Source of the DNA: Ferrimonas sediminicola | GTDB taxonomy: Bacteria; Pseudomonadota; Gammaproteobacteria; Enterobacterales; Shewanellaceae | Direction of reading: 5' to 3' | NCBI RefSeq assembly: GCF_005116715.1 | Contig: NZ_SWCI01000015.1 | Location: 1 to 64,000 of the forward strand | DNA: 64,000 nt | Shown: piece by piece, positions 26,521 to 35,547 of the stretch | Numbering within the stretch: the stretch's first letter is position 1 | Layout: each line of letters opens with the position of its first letter | Notes under the pieces: model-generated | Database searches by the model: none | Seen by the model: only the letters and a program-made list of their open reading frames with translations | What the model was told of the DNA's origin: nothing | Position numbers and translations under genes: made by a program

Positions 26521-28252
26521 CTTCTTCCAACCAATGTTTAACTACCTGGGTCGACAGCTCCGGCTCATTGGCCACCAGGGCACGGATGGCCCGCAGCATG
26601 TCATCGTCTTTGTGGAGATCCGGCAACAGGATGGACCCATCCTCGGCGTAGCTGTAGTCCCCTTCGGTCTGGGCCAGTACCCCCAGGGTGTCGGTGGCGT
26701 ACTGATCCTCGATCTCCGCCAACTCATCGCCAGGCTCCAGGGCCTTGGTCTTATCCCCTTCAGGGTTGAGCAGGCGGTTGATCAGCGGACGCACCACCAC
26801 CAGCAGCATCACCAGGATGATGAGGAGACCACCGGCCAGTTTCATGCTGCGCCAGAACCAGGGCTGTTCCCACATCGGCAACTCCGGCTCCTCCAGGGAG
26901 ACGCCCTCGGCGAAGGGGATGGAGATCACCTCCACCAGGTCACCACGCTGATTGTTGAAACCGATGCTGCCCTCGAGCAGGCGCTTCAGGCTGGCCAGCT
27001 CCTGGGCGGATCGCGGCTGGGGCCTGGCGGGTTCGCCTTCGGCACCGGGCATCATGGCGTAATCCACCGCCAGCGAGACGGTCACCCGGCTGACCACCCC
27101 GACCTGCTGACGCACATGGCTGATGGTGGAGTCCAGTTCATAGTTTCGGGTCGCCTCGGAGCGGTTGCGGCGGTTGCCCTGAATCGAGGTTTCATTGGTG
27201 TTGGCCCCGGTCTCCTGAGGGATCGCCGATTCCATGGGGGGCTGGTTGGTCAGGGCACCGGGGATCCCCAGGGAGCCCTGACCGTTCTGGCTGTCGGTGA
27301 CCACCATCTCGCTGCGCAGCGACGGCAGGTCCGGGTTGAACCGTTTGGAGGTCTCCTCCACGGCGGAGAAGTCCATGGTCACGTCGACCTGGGCGGTGTA
27401 GTTGCCCAGGCCCAGCACCGGGATCAGGATGGAGTCGATCTTCTTCAGCAGCGCCTGCTCCTGCTGAGACTCCACCTCGAGCTCGCGGCGGGCGCGGCTG
27501 GAGATGGCATCCTGGCTGCCGGAGTTCAGCAGCCGGCCATGCTGGTCGGTAACGGTCACCCGGCTGGGGGAAAGGTTGTGCACCGCCGAGGCCACGATGT
27601 CGACGATGGCGTCCACCTCGGTCTGACGCAGCTCGGTATGGCGGGTCAGCCCCACCACCACGGTGGCCGAGGGCTGAGCCTGCTGGCGGGCAAACACATT
27701 GGCCTTGGGCAGGGCCAGGATCACCCGGGCACGGTTGACACTGCGCAGCTCCTCGATGGCCCGCGCCAGAGCCTGCTCCTGGGTGTGTTTCAGACGGGCG
27801 CTCTCCAGTCGCTGGCTGACACCGAAGCCACTCTCCTGGTTAAGAAAATCCTGCTCGTTGCTGCTCTTGCCCTGGAGGCCGGCCCGGGTCATCTGCAGCC
27901 GAATGTCGGCGTACTGATCCTCAGGCACCGAGATCACATTGCCTTGCACCTCATACTGGATCTTCTGCTGATCCAGGAAGTCCAGGGTTTGCACCAGTTC
28001 GCCGGTATCCATCTTGCCCAGAGGGCGATAGTCGGGCTCCTGGGCCCAGAGGAAAATAAACACCGCCATCAACAGGAAGACCGTCAATGCCAGGATCAGC
28101 GACACCTGGCGAAGGGTGTCGGAGTTGCCCAGAGCCCCCAAAGGACTGGCCCTGTTCTCCTCAACGGCACCGCTGCTCTCACCGCCGATGGCGGGTAGGG
28201 GCGCGTCATTACCGCCCAGCGCCAATTGTGTTGACTGATTCGCCTCTGCCAC
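26513..28252 (-). CDS. fliF: FliF, MS-ring protein
   Basis: A 579-residue protein with two transmembrane segments (VSLILALTVFLLMAVFIFLW near residue 55 and MKLAGGLLIILVMLLVVVRP near 475) and periplasmic ring-building motifs (ALARAIEELRSVNRARVILA; VDAIVDIVASAVHNLSPSRV). The C-terminal tail (ELSTQVVKHWLEEDA) binds FliG. It builds the MS ring, the base of the motor. It follows fliE after 18 bp. Confidence 0.97.
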   Translation of the reverse strand: MAEANQSTQLALGGNDAPLPAIGGESSGAVEENRASPLGALGNSDTLRQVSLILALTVFLLMAVFIFLWAQEPDYRPLGKMDTGELVQTLDFLDQQKIQYEVQGNVISVPEDQYADIRLQMTRAGLQGKSSNEQDFLNQESGFGVSQRLESARLKHTQEQALARAIEELRSVNRARVILALPKANVFARQQAQPSATVVVGLTRHTELRQTEVDAIVDIVASAVHNLSPSRVTVTDQHGRLLNSGSQDAISSRARRELEVESQQEQALLKKIDSILIPVLGLGNYTAQVDVTMDFSAVEETSKRFNPDLPSLRSEMVVTDSQNGQGSLGIPGALTNQPPMESAIPQETGANTNETSIQGNRRNRSEATRNYELDSTISHVRQQVGVVSRVTVSLAVDYAMMPGAEGEPARPQPRSAQELASLKRLLEGSIGFNNQRGDLVEVISIPFAEGVSLEEPELPMWEQPWFWRSMKLAGGLLIILVMLLVVVRPLINRLLNPEGDKTKALEPGDELAEIEDQYATDTLGVLAQTEGDYSYAEDGSILLPDLHKDDDMLRAIRALVANEPELSTQVVKHWLEEDA

Positions 28253-28270
28253 CGCTACACCTTAGGCCCG

Positions 28271-28585
28271 TTACACGGGCATACTCATGATCTCTTTGTA
28301 AGCTTCTACAATCTTGTTGCGCACCTGGATGGTGGCTTCAAACGCCACGCCCGCCTTCTCTTTGGCGATCATGGTGTCGGACAGGGTGACACTGGTGTCC
28401 CCCAGCTCCATGCGGGTCGCCAGTTCCGACGCCGTCTGCTGCAACCCGTTTACGTGATTGATGGCGTCCCCCAACAGCGACTCGAAGTCGCCGGCGGGTG
28501 CCGCGGTAGGCTTGAGAGCCGTGGGGTCTGCCTCCAGCGACATCTGCTGCATCTCGCTGATAAGCGAATTAGAGCCGATCTCCAT
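28271..28585 (-). CDS. fliE: FliE, MS ring-rod junction protein
   Basis: A 104-residue protein with the typical C-terminal helices (SDTMIAKEKAGVAFEATIQV, RNKIVEAYKEIMSMPV). FliE joins the MS ring and export gate to the proximal rod. First gene of fliEFGHIJ. Upstream the minus strand offers only a poor -24/-12 match, so transcription may come partly from flrBC, which ends 61 bp upstream. Confidence 0.96.
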   Translation of the reverse strand: MEIGSNSLISEMQQMSLEADPTALKPTAAPAGDFESLLGDAINHVNGLQQTASELATRMELGDTSVTLSDTMIAKEKAGVAFEATIQVRNKIVEAYKEIMSMPV

Positions 28586-28646
28586 TGTGCGCTACTCCTG
28601 ATTAAACCCAATCTATCTACCCGGCGGGGTGGGAAGTGTGCAGCCT

Positions 28647-29987
28647 TCAGGCTGGCAATTCAATCCCCATCTCGCGCATCTTAGCCAATTTGTATCTCAA
28701 GGTCCTGGGACTGATCCCCAGTTGCTCTGCCACCGCCTTACGGCTGCCGCCGTTCTGCGACAGAGCATCCACAATAATCTGATGTTCCTGTATTTTCAGT
28801 TCATCACCCAGGCTGTCACTCCGGGGTTCCTCCACCGTCACCGAGGGCGCGGCCATGGGCAACTCCAGGGTGTCGATAAACAGGTCGTCGGCACCGATGG
28901 TATCACCGACGCAGAGGATCAGGGCCCGCTGCACCACGTTTTCCAGCTCGCGGACGTTGCCCGGCCAGCCGTGACCCTCCAGCTTGTCCCGGGCGGCGGC
29001 ACTGAGCTGGGGCACCGCCCCCCTGCCCCGCTGGTGGCGGGCGATCAGGTGCTCCGCCAGGGGCACGATATCCCCGGGGCGCTGATTCAGCGGCAACCAG
29101 TTCAGGGGAAACACATTGAGCCTGTAGAAGAGATCTTCGCGAAAGCCCCCCTGGGCCACCGCCTCTTTCAGATCCCGGTTGGAGGTGGCCAGTACCCGCA
29201 CATCCAGGCGCAGGGTCTTGCGGCTGCCCAGGCGCTCCACCTCCCGCTCCTGCAGTACCCGCAGCAACTTGGACTGAAGCCCGAGGTCCATTTCGGTGAT
29301 CTCGTCCAGCAGGATGGTGCCCCCCTGGGCCTGCTCAAACTTGCCGGCGCAAGCGGAAACCGCGCCGGTAAAGGCCCCCTTCTCATAGCCGAACAGGGTG
29401 GCTTCCAGCATGTTCTCCGGGATGGCGGCACAGTTGATGGCGACGAAGGGTGCCTCGGCGCGGCCGGAACATTGATGCAGGTAGCGGGCCAACACCTCCT
29501 TGCCGGAGCCGCTGGGGCCGGTGATCATCACCGAAGCGTCGGACTGGGCCACCCGCTCCGCCAGGGCCAGCAGCCTCAGGCTGGCGGGATCGGCCACCAC
29601 CGGCTGAGGCACCTCGGCGGCCGGAGCCAGCAGGTAGCGCTCCACCTGATGCAGCAGCACCTCGGGGGCGAAGGGTTTGGCCAGGTAATCGTTGGCTCCG
29701 CAGCGCATCGCCTCGACGGCGGCATCGATGGTGCCGTAGGCGGTCATGAGCAGCACGGGAATATTCAGATCCTTGGTCCGAATCGCCTTGAGCAGGGCCA
29801 GGCCGTCCATGCCGGCCATCTGAATGTCGGAGATCACCATGGCGGGCTTGTGCTGGCCCAGCTGGATCAGGGCCTCGGCGCCATCACTGGCCTCCAGGCA
29901 GCGGTATCCCCCCAGTAGCAGGGTATCCACCAAGGCTTCTCTGAGTCCCAGGTCATCTTCAACAACCAAGATGGTGGGCTTACTCAT
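28647..29987 (-). CDS. flrC: FlrC (FleR), sigma-54 activator of middle flagellar genes
   Basis: A 446-residue response regulator: receiver domain with D54 (MVISDIQMAGMDG), AAA+ domain with Walker A TGPSGSGKEVLARYL, the sigma-54 contact loop GAFTGAV and Walker B GGTILLDEITEMD, and a Fis-type helix-turn-helix at the end (SRKAVAEQLGISPRTLRYKL). FlrB phosphorylates it; it then drives class III sigma-54 genes such as flgB, flgF and flgT. ATG overlaps the flrB stop as ATGA. Confidence 0.96.
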   Translation of the reverse strand: MSKPTILVVEDDLGLREALVDTLLLGGYRCLEASDGAEALIQLGQHKPAMVISDIQMAGMDGLALLKAIRTKDLNIPVLLMTAYGTIDAAVEAMRCGANDYLAKPFAPEVLLHQVERYLLAPAAEVPQPVVADPASLRLLALAERVAQSDASVMITGPSGSGKEVLARYLHQCSGRAEAPFVAINCAAIPENMLEATLFGYEKGAFTGAVSACAGKFEQAQGGTILLDEITEMDLGLQSKLLRVLQEREVERLGSRKTLRLDVRVLATSNRDLKEAVAQGGFREDLFYRLNVFPLNWLPLNQRPGDIVPLAEHLIARHQRGRGAVPQLSAAARDKLEGHGWPGNVRELENVVQRALILCVGDTIGADDLFIDTLELPMAAPSVTVEEPRSDSLGDELKIQEHQIIVDALSQNGGSRKAVAEQLGISPRTLRYKLAKMREMGIELPA

Positions 29988-31021
29988 GCGGTCATTTCCT
30001 CTTGCTGTTCGAGTTGGGGAAAGGTCAGGGTGAACTGGCTGCCCTGGCCGGGCAGGGAGGCCAGGCTGACGGTACCGTCATGGGCCCGGCAGATGGAGTG
30101 AAGCACCGCCAGCCCCAGTCCCGTGCCGTTGGCCTTGGTGGTGTAGAAAGGGGTCATCGCCTGGCGCTGCTGATCTGGGGTCATCCCCCGGCCGTTGTCC
30201 GCCACCTGGATCACCACCCTGCCCTTGAGCTCCTCGGTGCTGATGCGCACGGCGGTCGCCTCCGCCTCCAGGGCGTTGTTCACCAGGTTTTGCAGAGCCC
30301 CCTGCAGGGCGTTGGCGTTGGCCTGGATGCAGGCATCGACGCCGAACACCAGGCTGAGTTCGGCGCGACGCTGCGACAGCACCGCTTCGCAGCTTCCCTT
30401 GAGGTCCTCCAGCAGGTTGGACACCCGCACCGGTTCACTCTTCTGGGTGTGACCGCCACGGGCGAACAGCAGCAGATCATTCACCCGCTGCTCCAATTCA
30501 CCCAGCCTGGCCATCAGCTTCTGCTGGAAGCGACTGCGGCCGGCGTCATCCAGCCGGGGGCTGGAGAGGTTGGCGCCATAGAGCAGGGCGGCGGACAGCG
30601 GGGTGCGAATCTGGTGGGCCAGCGAGGCGGCCATCTTCCCCAGGGCCGACAGCCGCTGCATGTGGGACACATTCTGCTGCAGGGCCCGGGTTTCGGTGAG
30701 GTCGGTCAGCATCAGCAGCTGACCGGACTCCGGGGTCAGAGAGCGGGTGGTCAGGCTGATGCGGCGGCCATTTTTCAGGGAGACCTCATGACCGTCGTCC
30801 GCCTGGGGGGCGAACACCGAGTCAATGATTTGACGCCAGGGGCGCCCCTCAAGCTCCTCGCCAAGCAACTCCACGGCGGCGGGGTTCGCCTGCTCGACTA
30901 CGCCCATATCATCCAGCAGCAGGACACCGGCGGGCAGACACTGCATCAGATGGTGCAAACGGCTCTGTGCCTGGTTGTCGGTGGTGCCGGTGGAGTGTGG
31001 GCTGGTTTGGCTCAACGCCAT
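29984..31021 (-). CDS. flrB: FlrB (FleS), flagellar sensor histidine kinase
   Basis: A 345-residue soluble kinase without transmembrane segments. A PAS domain (LPAGVLLLDDMGVVEQANPA) precedes the H box SLAHQIRTPLSAALLYGANL with the phosphorylated His, followed by N box LQNLVNNALEAEA and G boxes VADNGRGMTPDQ and GTGLGLAVLHSI. It phosphorylates FlrC. Its own sigma-54 promoter lies about 50 bp upstream. Confidence 0.95.
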   Translation of the reverse strand: MALSQTSPHSTGTTDNQAQSRLHHLMQCLPAGVLLLDDMGVVEQANPAAVELLGEELEGRPWRQIIDSVFAPQADDGHEVSLKNGRRISLTTRSLTPESGQLLMLTDLTETRALQQNVSHMQRLSALGKMAASLAHQIRTPLSAALLYGANLSSPRLDDAGRSRFQQKLMARLGELEQRVNDLLLFARGGHTQKSEPVRVSNLLEDLKGSCEAVLSQRRAELSLVFGVDACIQANANALQGALQNLVNNALEAEATAVRISTEELKGRVVIQVADNGRGMTPDQQRQAMTPFYTTKANGTGLGLAVLHSICRAHDGTVSLASLPGQGSQFTLTFPQLEQQEEMTA

Positions 31022-31071
31022 GTAGTCGTCCTGTCAAAAAATCGTAAATGGTCATGCAACGCACTGAAGTT

Positions 31072-31087
31072 TGCAGATTCCATGCCA
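31072..31087 (-). promoter_or_regulatory. Sigma-54 promoter of flrBC
   Basis: The minus strand reads TGGCATGGAATCTGCA, with GG and GC separated by 10 bp and near-consensus flanks. It lies between the flrA terminator and flrB, fitting the known FlrA-dependent expression of flrBC. Confidence 0.85.
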
Positions 31088-31116
31088 AATCTTGGAGGGT
31101 AGGTTGGGCTCAGGAT

Positions 31117-31156
31117 ACAAAAAAAGGCTTCCCGATCGAGACCGGAAAGCCTTTTT
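31117..31156 (-). terminator. Terminator of flrA
   Basis: On the minus strand a stem AAGGCTTTCC / GGGAAGCCTT with a single bulged base and a loop of about 12 nt is followed by a T-run. It begins 14 bp after the flrA stop and isolates flrA from flrBC. Confidence 0.8.
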
Positions 31157-31169
31157 CTGTGATCTGGCT

Positions 31170-32603
31170 TCAGGACTTGCCCAGTCCGTACTTGCGCATC
31201 TTCTCAACCAGGGTGGTGCGGCGCATCCCCAGCATCTCGGCGGCCTTGGCCACCACATTGTTCTGCTGTTCCAGGGCCTGGCGAATCATCTCCACCTCCA
31301 GTTCCGCCAGCATATCCTTGAGGTTGACGCCATCTTCAGGCAGTTCGGAGGAGAAGCGCTGCTCCGGCAGCTCCACCGGTTCCTCCCCGGAGAACAGGGC
31401 CGCCAGCGCGTCGCGCTCCTGCAGCTCCTCCGGGTACTCCGGGGAGAACTGGGGCACATCCACATGGCGATACTTCATCGGCAGGTCATTCACGTCCACC
31501 AGCCCGTTGGGATAGAGGATCACCATCCGCTCCACCAGGTTGGAGAGCTCCCGAACGTTGCCGGACCAGGGGTGGGCGGTCAGGGACTCCACGGCACGCA
31601 TGGTGAAGCGCACCGCCCCCTTGCCCTCGCCCTCGAGACGGCTGACCAGCTCCTGCAGCAGCAGCGGGATATCCTCCTTGCGCTCGGACAGGGAGGGCAT
31701 CTCGATGGGGAACACATTGAGACGATAAAACAGGTCCTCACGGAAGCGGCCCTTGTCGATCATCTGTTCCAGATTCTGGTGGGTGGCGGCCACGATGCGC
31801 ACGTCCGCCTGCAGAGGCTTGGTGCCACCGACCCGCTCAAAGGTCTTCTCCTGCAGGACCCGCAATAGCTTGACCTGCATGTGGGCGGGCATGTCGCCGA
31901 TCTCATCCAGGAACAGGGTGCCGCCCTCGGCCATCTCGAACCGGCCCTTGCGGGTGCCGATAGCGCCGGTGAACGCCCCCTTCTCGTGGCCGAACAGCTC
32001 ACTCTCCAGCAATTCGGCGGGAATGGCGCCGCAGTTGACCGGGATGAAGGGGCCATTGCGGCGCTTGGAGAGATAGTGCACGTTACGGGCCACCACCTCC
32101 TTGCCGGTGCCGGACTGGCCGGTGACCAGGACGGTCGCCTCGGTCTCGGCCACCTGAGCCATCAGGTGACGGACTTCGGCAATGGCTTCGCTGCGCCCGA
32201 CCAGGCTGCGAAACAGCTTGGTCTGATTGGGGCTGGTCGGCGCCACCTCATGCCGGGTGCGGTTGTACACCTGGCAATAGTGCAGCATCTCTGTCAGCTG
32301 GGCATAGCTGAACGGCAGGGCAATCTCACCGACCAGGTTGGCCAGTTCCTGGGGACGGGCGTCCAGGGAGAGGAAGGGCTGGTGGGGAAAATCCCGCAGC
32401 GCCTGGATGGCGGTTTCTCTATCCCGGTCACTGTTGTGACCGAAGATCACACTTCGATAACGTTCGGCGTCCGAAAGCCGCTTGGGGAGATCCCCCATCT
32501 CAACGGATTCAACGGTTTCACCCAGGAAGTTAAGCAAAAAGTTTAGTTGGTGGAGCCTGTCGGCGTTCCAATCCACTAATAATATGCTTTGTTCTGTCTG
32601 CAT
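31170..32603 (-). CDS. flrA: FlrA (FleQ), master sigma-54 activator of flagellar genes
   Basis: A 477-residue activator. The N-terminal domain is receiver-like but starts ILLVDWNADRLHQ, so the acidic pair and phosphoacceptor of a true receiver are missing, as in FleQ/FlrA. The AAA+ domain has Walker A VTGQSGTGKEVVARN, the sigma-54 loop GAFTGAI and Walker B GGTLFLDEIGDMP; a Fis-type helix-turn-helix ends the protein (NVVAKAAEMLGMRRTTLVEK). FlrA sits at the top of the cascade, and relatives bind cyclic di-GMP and FlhG. A plain promoter must lie in 32604-32811. Confidence 0.96.
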   Translation of the reverse strand: MQTEQSILLVDWNADRLHQLNFLLNFLGETVESVEMGDLPKRLSDAERYRSVIFGHNSDRDRETAIQALRDFPHQPFLSLDARPQELANLVGEIALPFSYAQLTEMLHYCQVYNRTRHEVAPTSPNQTKLFRSLVGRSEAIAEVRHLMAQVAETEATVLVTGQSGTGKEVVARNVHYLSKRRNGPFIPVNCGAIPAELLESELFGHEKGAFTGAIGTRKGRFEMAEGGTLFLDEIGDMPAHMQVKLLRVLQEKTFERVGGTKPLQADVRIVAATHQNLEQMIDKGRFREDLFYRLNVFPIEMPSLSERKEDIPLLLQELVSRLEGEGKGAVRFTMRAVESLTAHPWSGNVRELSNLVERMVILYPNGLVDVNDLPMKYRHVDVPQFSPEYPEELQERDALAALFSGEEPVELPEQRFSSELPEDGVNLKDMLAELEVEMIRQALEQQNNVVAKAAEMLGMRRTTLVEKMRKYGLGKS

Positions 32604-32811
32604 TACTTATCTTCCGACCACAGCTGCATCGTGGAAAATTAAAACAACCTGCTGTTTAACAACAGTCTTTGTATGAGCTCCCCGAGGCCATAGCACCACA
32701 GTCGGCCAACACAGGGAGTCCGGTTATTGTAATGAGAACCTTGGCTTTAGCAAGCAACCCATCCCCTTGACCACTAATAAGCGGACAAAGATCAGGGTTG
32801 CTTAACTGTGA
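32604..32811. other. Intergenic region upstream of flrA
   Basis: This 208 bp gap holds the flrA promoter and the end of fliS transcription. An imperfect inverted repeat CTGCTGTTTAACAACAG lies near 32650-32666 in the flrA leader and could be a hairpin or operator. I see no sigma-54 or sigma-28 element, in keeping with flrA being the sigma-70 entry point. No convincing terminator for fliS is visible. Confidence 0.45.
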
Positions 32812-33213
32812 TCAGGCGGGGTGCTTAAGATTGTGATGTTCGGCCGGGATCGCATCCCAGCCCTCTTTTACGGTTTTGAGCAGGTCGATCACCTCGTCGA
32901 TGATGGTGCTGTCGGCAGCGGCATTGGCCTCGGCGATGCGACGCAGCAAGTAGTCATAAAGGGATGCCAGGTTGCCGGCGATCTCGCCGCCCTTGTCATG
33001 ATCCAGGGAGGCCTTGAGATGGGTGATGATCTCCATGGTGCGCCCCAGCAGCTCACCCTTCTTGGCAACCTGGTTGGAGTCGATGGCCATCTTGGCCTGC
33101 AGCAACTTGTCGATGCTGCCGCCGAGCAGCAACTGCACCACCTTGTGGGGTGAGGCTTCCGCCTTCTGACTTTCGACGTTCACCTGGCGATAGGCTTTCA
33201 GGGATCCACGCAT
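32812..33213 (-). CDS. fliS: FliS, flagellin export chaperone
   Basis: A 133-residue helical protein with the FliS signature (YRQVNVESQKAEASPHKVVQ, LLLGGSIDKLLQAKMAID) and a helix HLKASLDHDKGGEIAGNLAS. It binds the C-terminal helix of flagellin and keeps it unfolded for export. Last gene of the flaG-fliD-fliT-fliS operon. Confidence 0.96.
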   Translation of the reverse strand: MRGSLKAYRQVNVESQKAEASPHKVVQLLLGGSIDKLLQAKMAIDSNQVAKKGELLGRTMEIITHLKASLDHDKGGEIAGNLASLYDYLLRRIAEANAAADSTIIDEVIDLLKTVKEGWDAIPAEHHNLKHPA

Positions 33214-33214
33214 G

Positions 33215-33535
33215 TTACTTTCCTAATTCCACATTCTGATAGACAGAGACTTGCTGACGCCCTTTGCGGTATCCGCCGAGGGCGTCCCGTTGTTTGTCGA
33301 GTTGCGCCTTGCCCTGTCTGGCAAGGGCCCGTGAGATGTCCAGTTGCCGCTTGAGCCACTCCCGATCCTGAGCCAGCTCGGTGTCCAGCAGCGCCCCCAG
33401 GCAGACTCGGCGCTCCTCGATACGCTGGTTCAGCTGCGGCAGCAGCTCGTCCCGGCCCTCCACGTCCGCCCCGGCAATCTGCTCAAGCAGCGACGAGATG
33501 GACTGGGTGATCGCATCCAGTTGCCGCTGACTCAT
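33215..33535 (-). CDS. FliT-like small helical flagellar protein
   Basis: A 106-residue, highly charged, helical protein (QLDAITQSISSLLEQIAGAD; EERRVCLGALLDTELAQDRE). Sequence similarity to enteric FliT is not obvious by eye, but size, helical content and the position fliD - X - fliS match FliT or the FlaI protein of Vibrio. FliT is the FliD chaperone. Start overlaps the fliD stop by 4 bp and fliS follows after one base, so it is translated with both. Confidence 0.75.
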   Translation of the reverse strand: MSQRQLDAITQSISSLLEQIAGADVEGRDELLPQLNQRIEERRVCLGALLDTELAQDREWLKRQLDISRALARQGKAQLDKQRDALGGYRKGRQQVSVYQNVELGK

Positions 33536-34890
33536 GAGGTTTTCCTGGTAAATCCGGGCAGGGCGTCAAATCTGGAGGCCAGATCCGCGCTCTGGGAGTT
33601 CAACGAGGCGACCGCCATGTCCATGGCATTGAACTGAGCATAGAGGCGGTTCTCATAGGCCAGCATCCGGGCATTGAGATCGTCACGATCCTTCTCGATA
33701 CGTTTGAGCTGCCGGTCCATGGAGTCCTCACGGCCATCGATCAGCCCCCCGGTGCCCGCGTAGGTATCGACGGCCTCATCGAAGCGCGCCGCCAGACCGG
33801 TACCCTCGGTGGCAAAGAGATCGGTCAAGCCACCAATATCGTTGCCAACCGCCTCTTTCAGCTTGTCCTTATCGATCTCCATCTTGCCGTAACGATCGGT
33901 GGAGATGCCAAACATGGAGAGGGACTTCTGACCATCACGGGTGTCAAACAGGCTGCCAACGATACCGCGCATCTGATTTTGAATTCCCCTGGGCAGTGAA
34001 TCCCCCTGCAGGGTCGAGGACTTTTCGGTTTCGGCATTGTAGGCGGTGAGATCCGCCAGGGTGGTCATCATCTCGTTGTAGGCGTCGACGAAGGACTCGA
34101 TGTTGTCGATGATCTTGTCGTCGTCATTGGCAATGGTCACCCGGGTGGTTTCACCCAGGTCCGCCTTGGTCAGATCCAGGGTGACCCCGTCGATGGCGCC
34201 GTCGACGCTGTTGCTGGACGAGGTAACCCTGAGTCCGTCAATATGGATGATGGCGTCCTTGGCCGGCTGCAGCTCGGTGGTGGAGGCAAAGATCCCCGTC
34301 AGGGCCGCGTCACCGGTGGCGGCAACGCCTATGGTGTTTTCGGTACCGCTCTCCTCGGAGCTGAGGATGAGACGACTGCCGGTGTCATCGGTGACTATGG
34401 TGGCATTGACCCCGACGTTATTTTCATCCTCGTTGATCTTCTTCATGATGTCCTGCAGAGAGTCCTCCGCATCGACCGTCACGCTGAAGCTGTTGCCGTT
34501 CACCGTCAGGTCCAGGCTGCCGGCGCCGATGGCCGCCTGGGGATCCGCCACCACACCGGTGCCCAGTTTCTGGCTTTCCGCCAGCTGTTCCACCTGGATG
34601 TTGTAGCTGCCAGCCACCGCCTCCGAGGTCGCGCTGGCACTGAGGTAATCCTTCTGGCTCAGCGTCACGCTGCGCGGGGCGAAGGTGGTGGCATCACTCA
34701 GGGCTTTCAGTGTGTCCTGGAAGGCGGTCAGGGAGCTCTTGATGCTGCCGAATGCCGAGATCTGCCCCTGAATGGTGGCTTCCCGGGAGTCCAGCACCGC
34801 CTGTTTCGGCACCTTCTCGGCGTCCACCAGCACCTTTACGATGTTGTTGATATCCAGGCCTGAACCCAGGCCCACAGCTGTTAAGCCCAT
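33532..34890 (-). CDS. fliD: FliD, filament cap protein
   Basis: A 452-residue protein with the conserved N-terminus (GLGSGLDINNIVKVLVDAEK) and C-terminal coiled coil (LKRIEKDRDDLNARMLAYEN, RLYAQFNAMDMAVASLNSQS). The middle domains are variable. It caps the filament and helps insert flagellin. It follows flaG after 37 bp. Confidence 0.96.
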   Translation of the reverse strand: MGLTAVGLGSGLDINNIVKVLVDAEKVPKQAVLDSREATIQGQISAFGSIKSSLTAFQDTLKALSDATTFAPRSVTLSQKDYLSASATSEAVAGSYNIQVEQLAESQKLGTGVVADPQAAIGAGSLDLTVNGNSFSVTVDAEDSLQDIMKKINEDENNVGVNATIVTDDTGSRLILSSEESGTENTIGVAATGDAALTGIFASTTELQPAKDAIIHIDGLRVTSSSNSVDGAIDGVTLDLTKADLGETTRVTIANDDDKIIDNIESFVDAYNEMMTTLADLTAYNAETEKSSTLQGDSLPRGIQNQMRGIVGSLFDTRDGQKSLSMFGISTDRYGKMEIDKDKLKEAVGNDIGGLTDLFATEGTGLAARFDEAVDTYAGTGGLIDGREDSMDRQLKRIEKDRDDLNARMLAYENRLYAQFNAMDMAVASLNSQSADLASRFDALPGFTRKTS

Positions 34891-34927
34891 GCTTTCACCT
34901 CTGCCAAACTTCAGTTAGGAAGCGGGA

Positions 34928-35329
34928 TCAGATCTTGTCCTTCATCAGAAGCCCGCTGGCTTCGGACATGCGGGCGGCAAGTTCCAGCACCTCCTCGGAG
35001 GGAATTTGCCGGATCACGTCGCCACTGCTCACCTCGATCACCTTGACCACGCTGCGGTTAGTCTCCTCATCGATATGGAAACGGATATCCTTATCGATGG
35101 AATCAAAAAACTCGTTCATACCCCGCGTGGCCTCGGCCACACGCTCGCCCAGCGCCTCCTTGCCGGACTCCCTGTCTGCCTCGCCAGCCTGGGCGGCGGC
35201 AGTGACCGCATCGGCCGCCACCACTTCGCTCTGGGCGGCTTTGGCCGCCTGCCGTTCGCCGGCAAGCTCAGGTTTTACCGAGGAAGTAGCAACTGTTGTG
35301 CCAACAGTACTGATGATGGTGCTATCCAT
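34928..35329 (-). CDS. flaG: FlaG family protein
   Basis: A 133-residue protein with an Ala-rich variable N-terminal half and a conserved C-terminal FlaG domain (DIRFHIDEETNRSVVKVIEV, SSGDVIRQIPSEEVLELAAR). FlaG proteins affect filament length in other polar flagellates; the mechanism is not settled. First gene of the operon, preceded by a consensus sigma-28 promoter. Confidence 0.95.
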   Translation of the reverse strand: MDSTIISTVGTTVATSSVKPELAGERQAAKAAQSEVVAADAVTAAAQAGEADRESGKEALGERVAEATRGMNEFFDSIDKDIRFHIDEETNRSVVKVIEVSSGDVIRQIPSEEVLELAARMSEASGLLMKDKI

Positions 35330-35445
35330 GGTCCCAGTTTCCTCTTCAGATAGCCTTTGGATTAACGGCCGAAACCGTCCCTAGATTCACGCTTCCCGTC
35401 AAGGGATTGACGCCCCACGGGAAGGTTCTCCCGCTGTCCCTATGG

Positions 35446-35472
35446 TTATCGGCCTGGATAGCACAAGCTTTA
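35446..35472 (-). promoter_or_regulatory. Sigma-28 promoter of flaG-fliD-fliT-fliS
   Basis: On the minus strand -35 TAAAGCTT, an 11 bp spacer and -10 GCCGATAA match the FliA consensus. It lies just downstream of the fliC terminator and about 117 bp upstream of flaG. Confidence 0.92.
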
Positions 35473-35500
35473 ATCTTTTTTGTTCGCCAGAGTCGGCAGA

Positions 35501-35528
35501 TAAAAAAAGCCCGGCAGTGCCGGGCTTC
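35501..35528 (-). terminator. Terminator of fliC
   Basis: The minus strand has a stem AGCCCGGCA / TGCCGGGCT followed by seven T, 20 bp past the flagellin stop. Confidence 0.92.
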
Positions 35529-35547
35529 TTTCTGGGGTCGCTTGCTG

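Noticed and set aside
28586-28646. Sigma-54 promoter of fliE
   Set aside because: The best match on the minus strand (GGGTAGATAGATTGGG) has the right spacing but -12 is TTGG instead of TTGC and the -24 is poor. Not listed as a feature.
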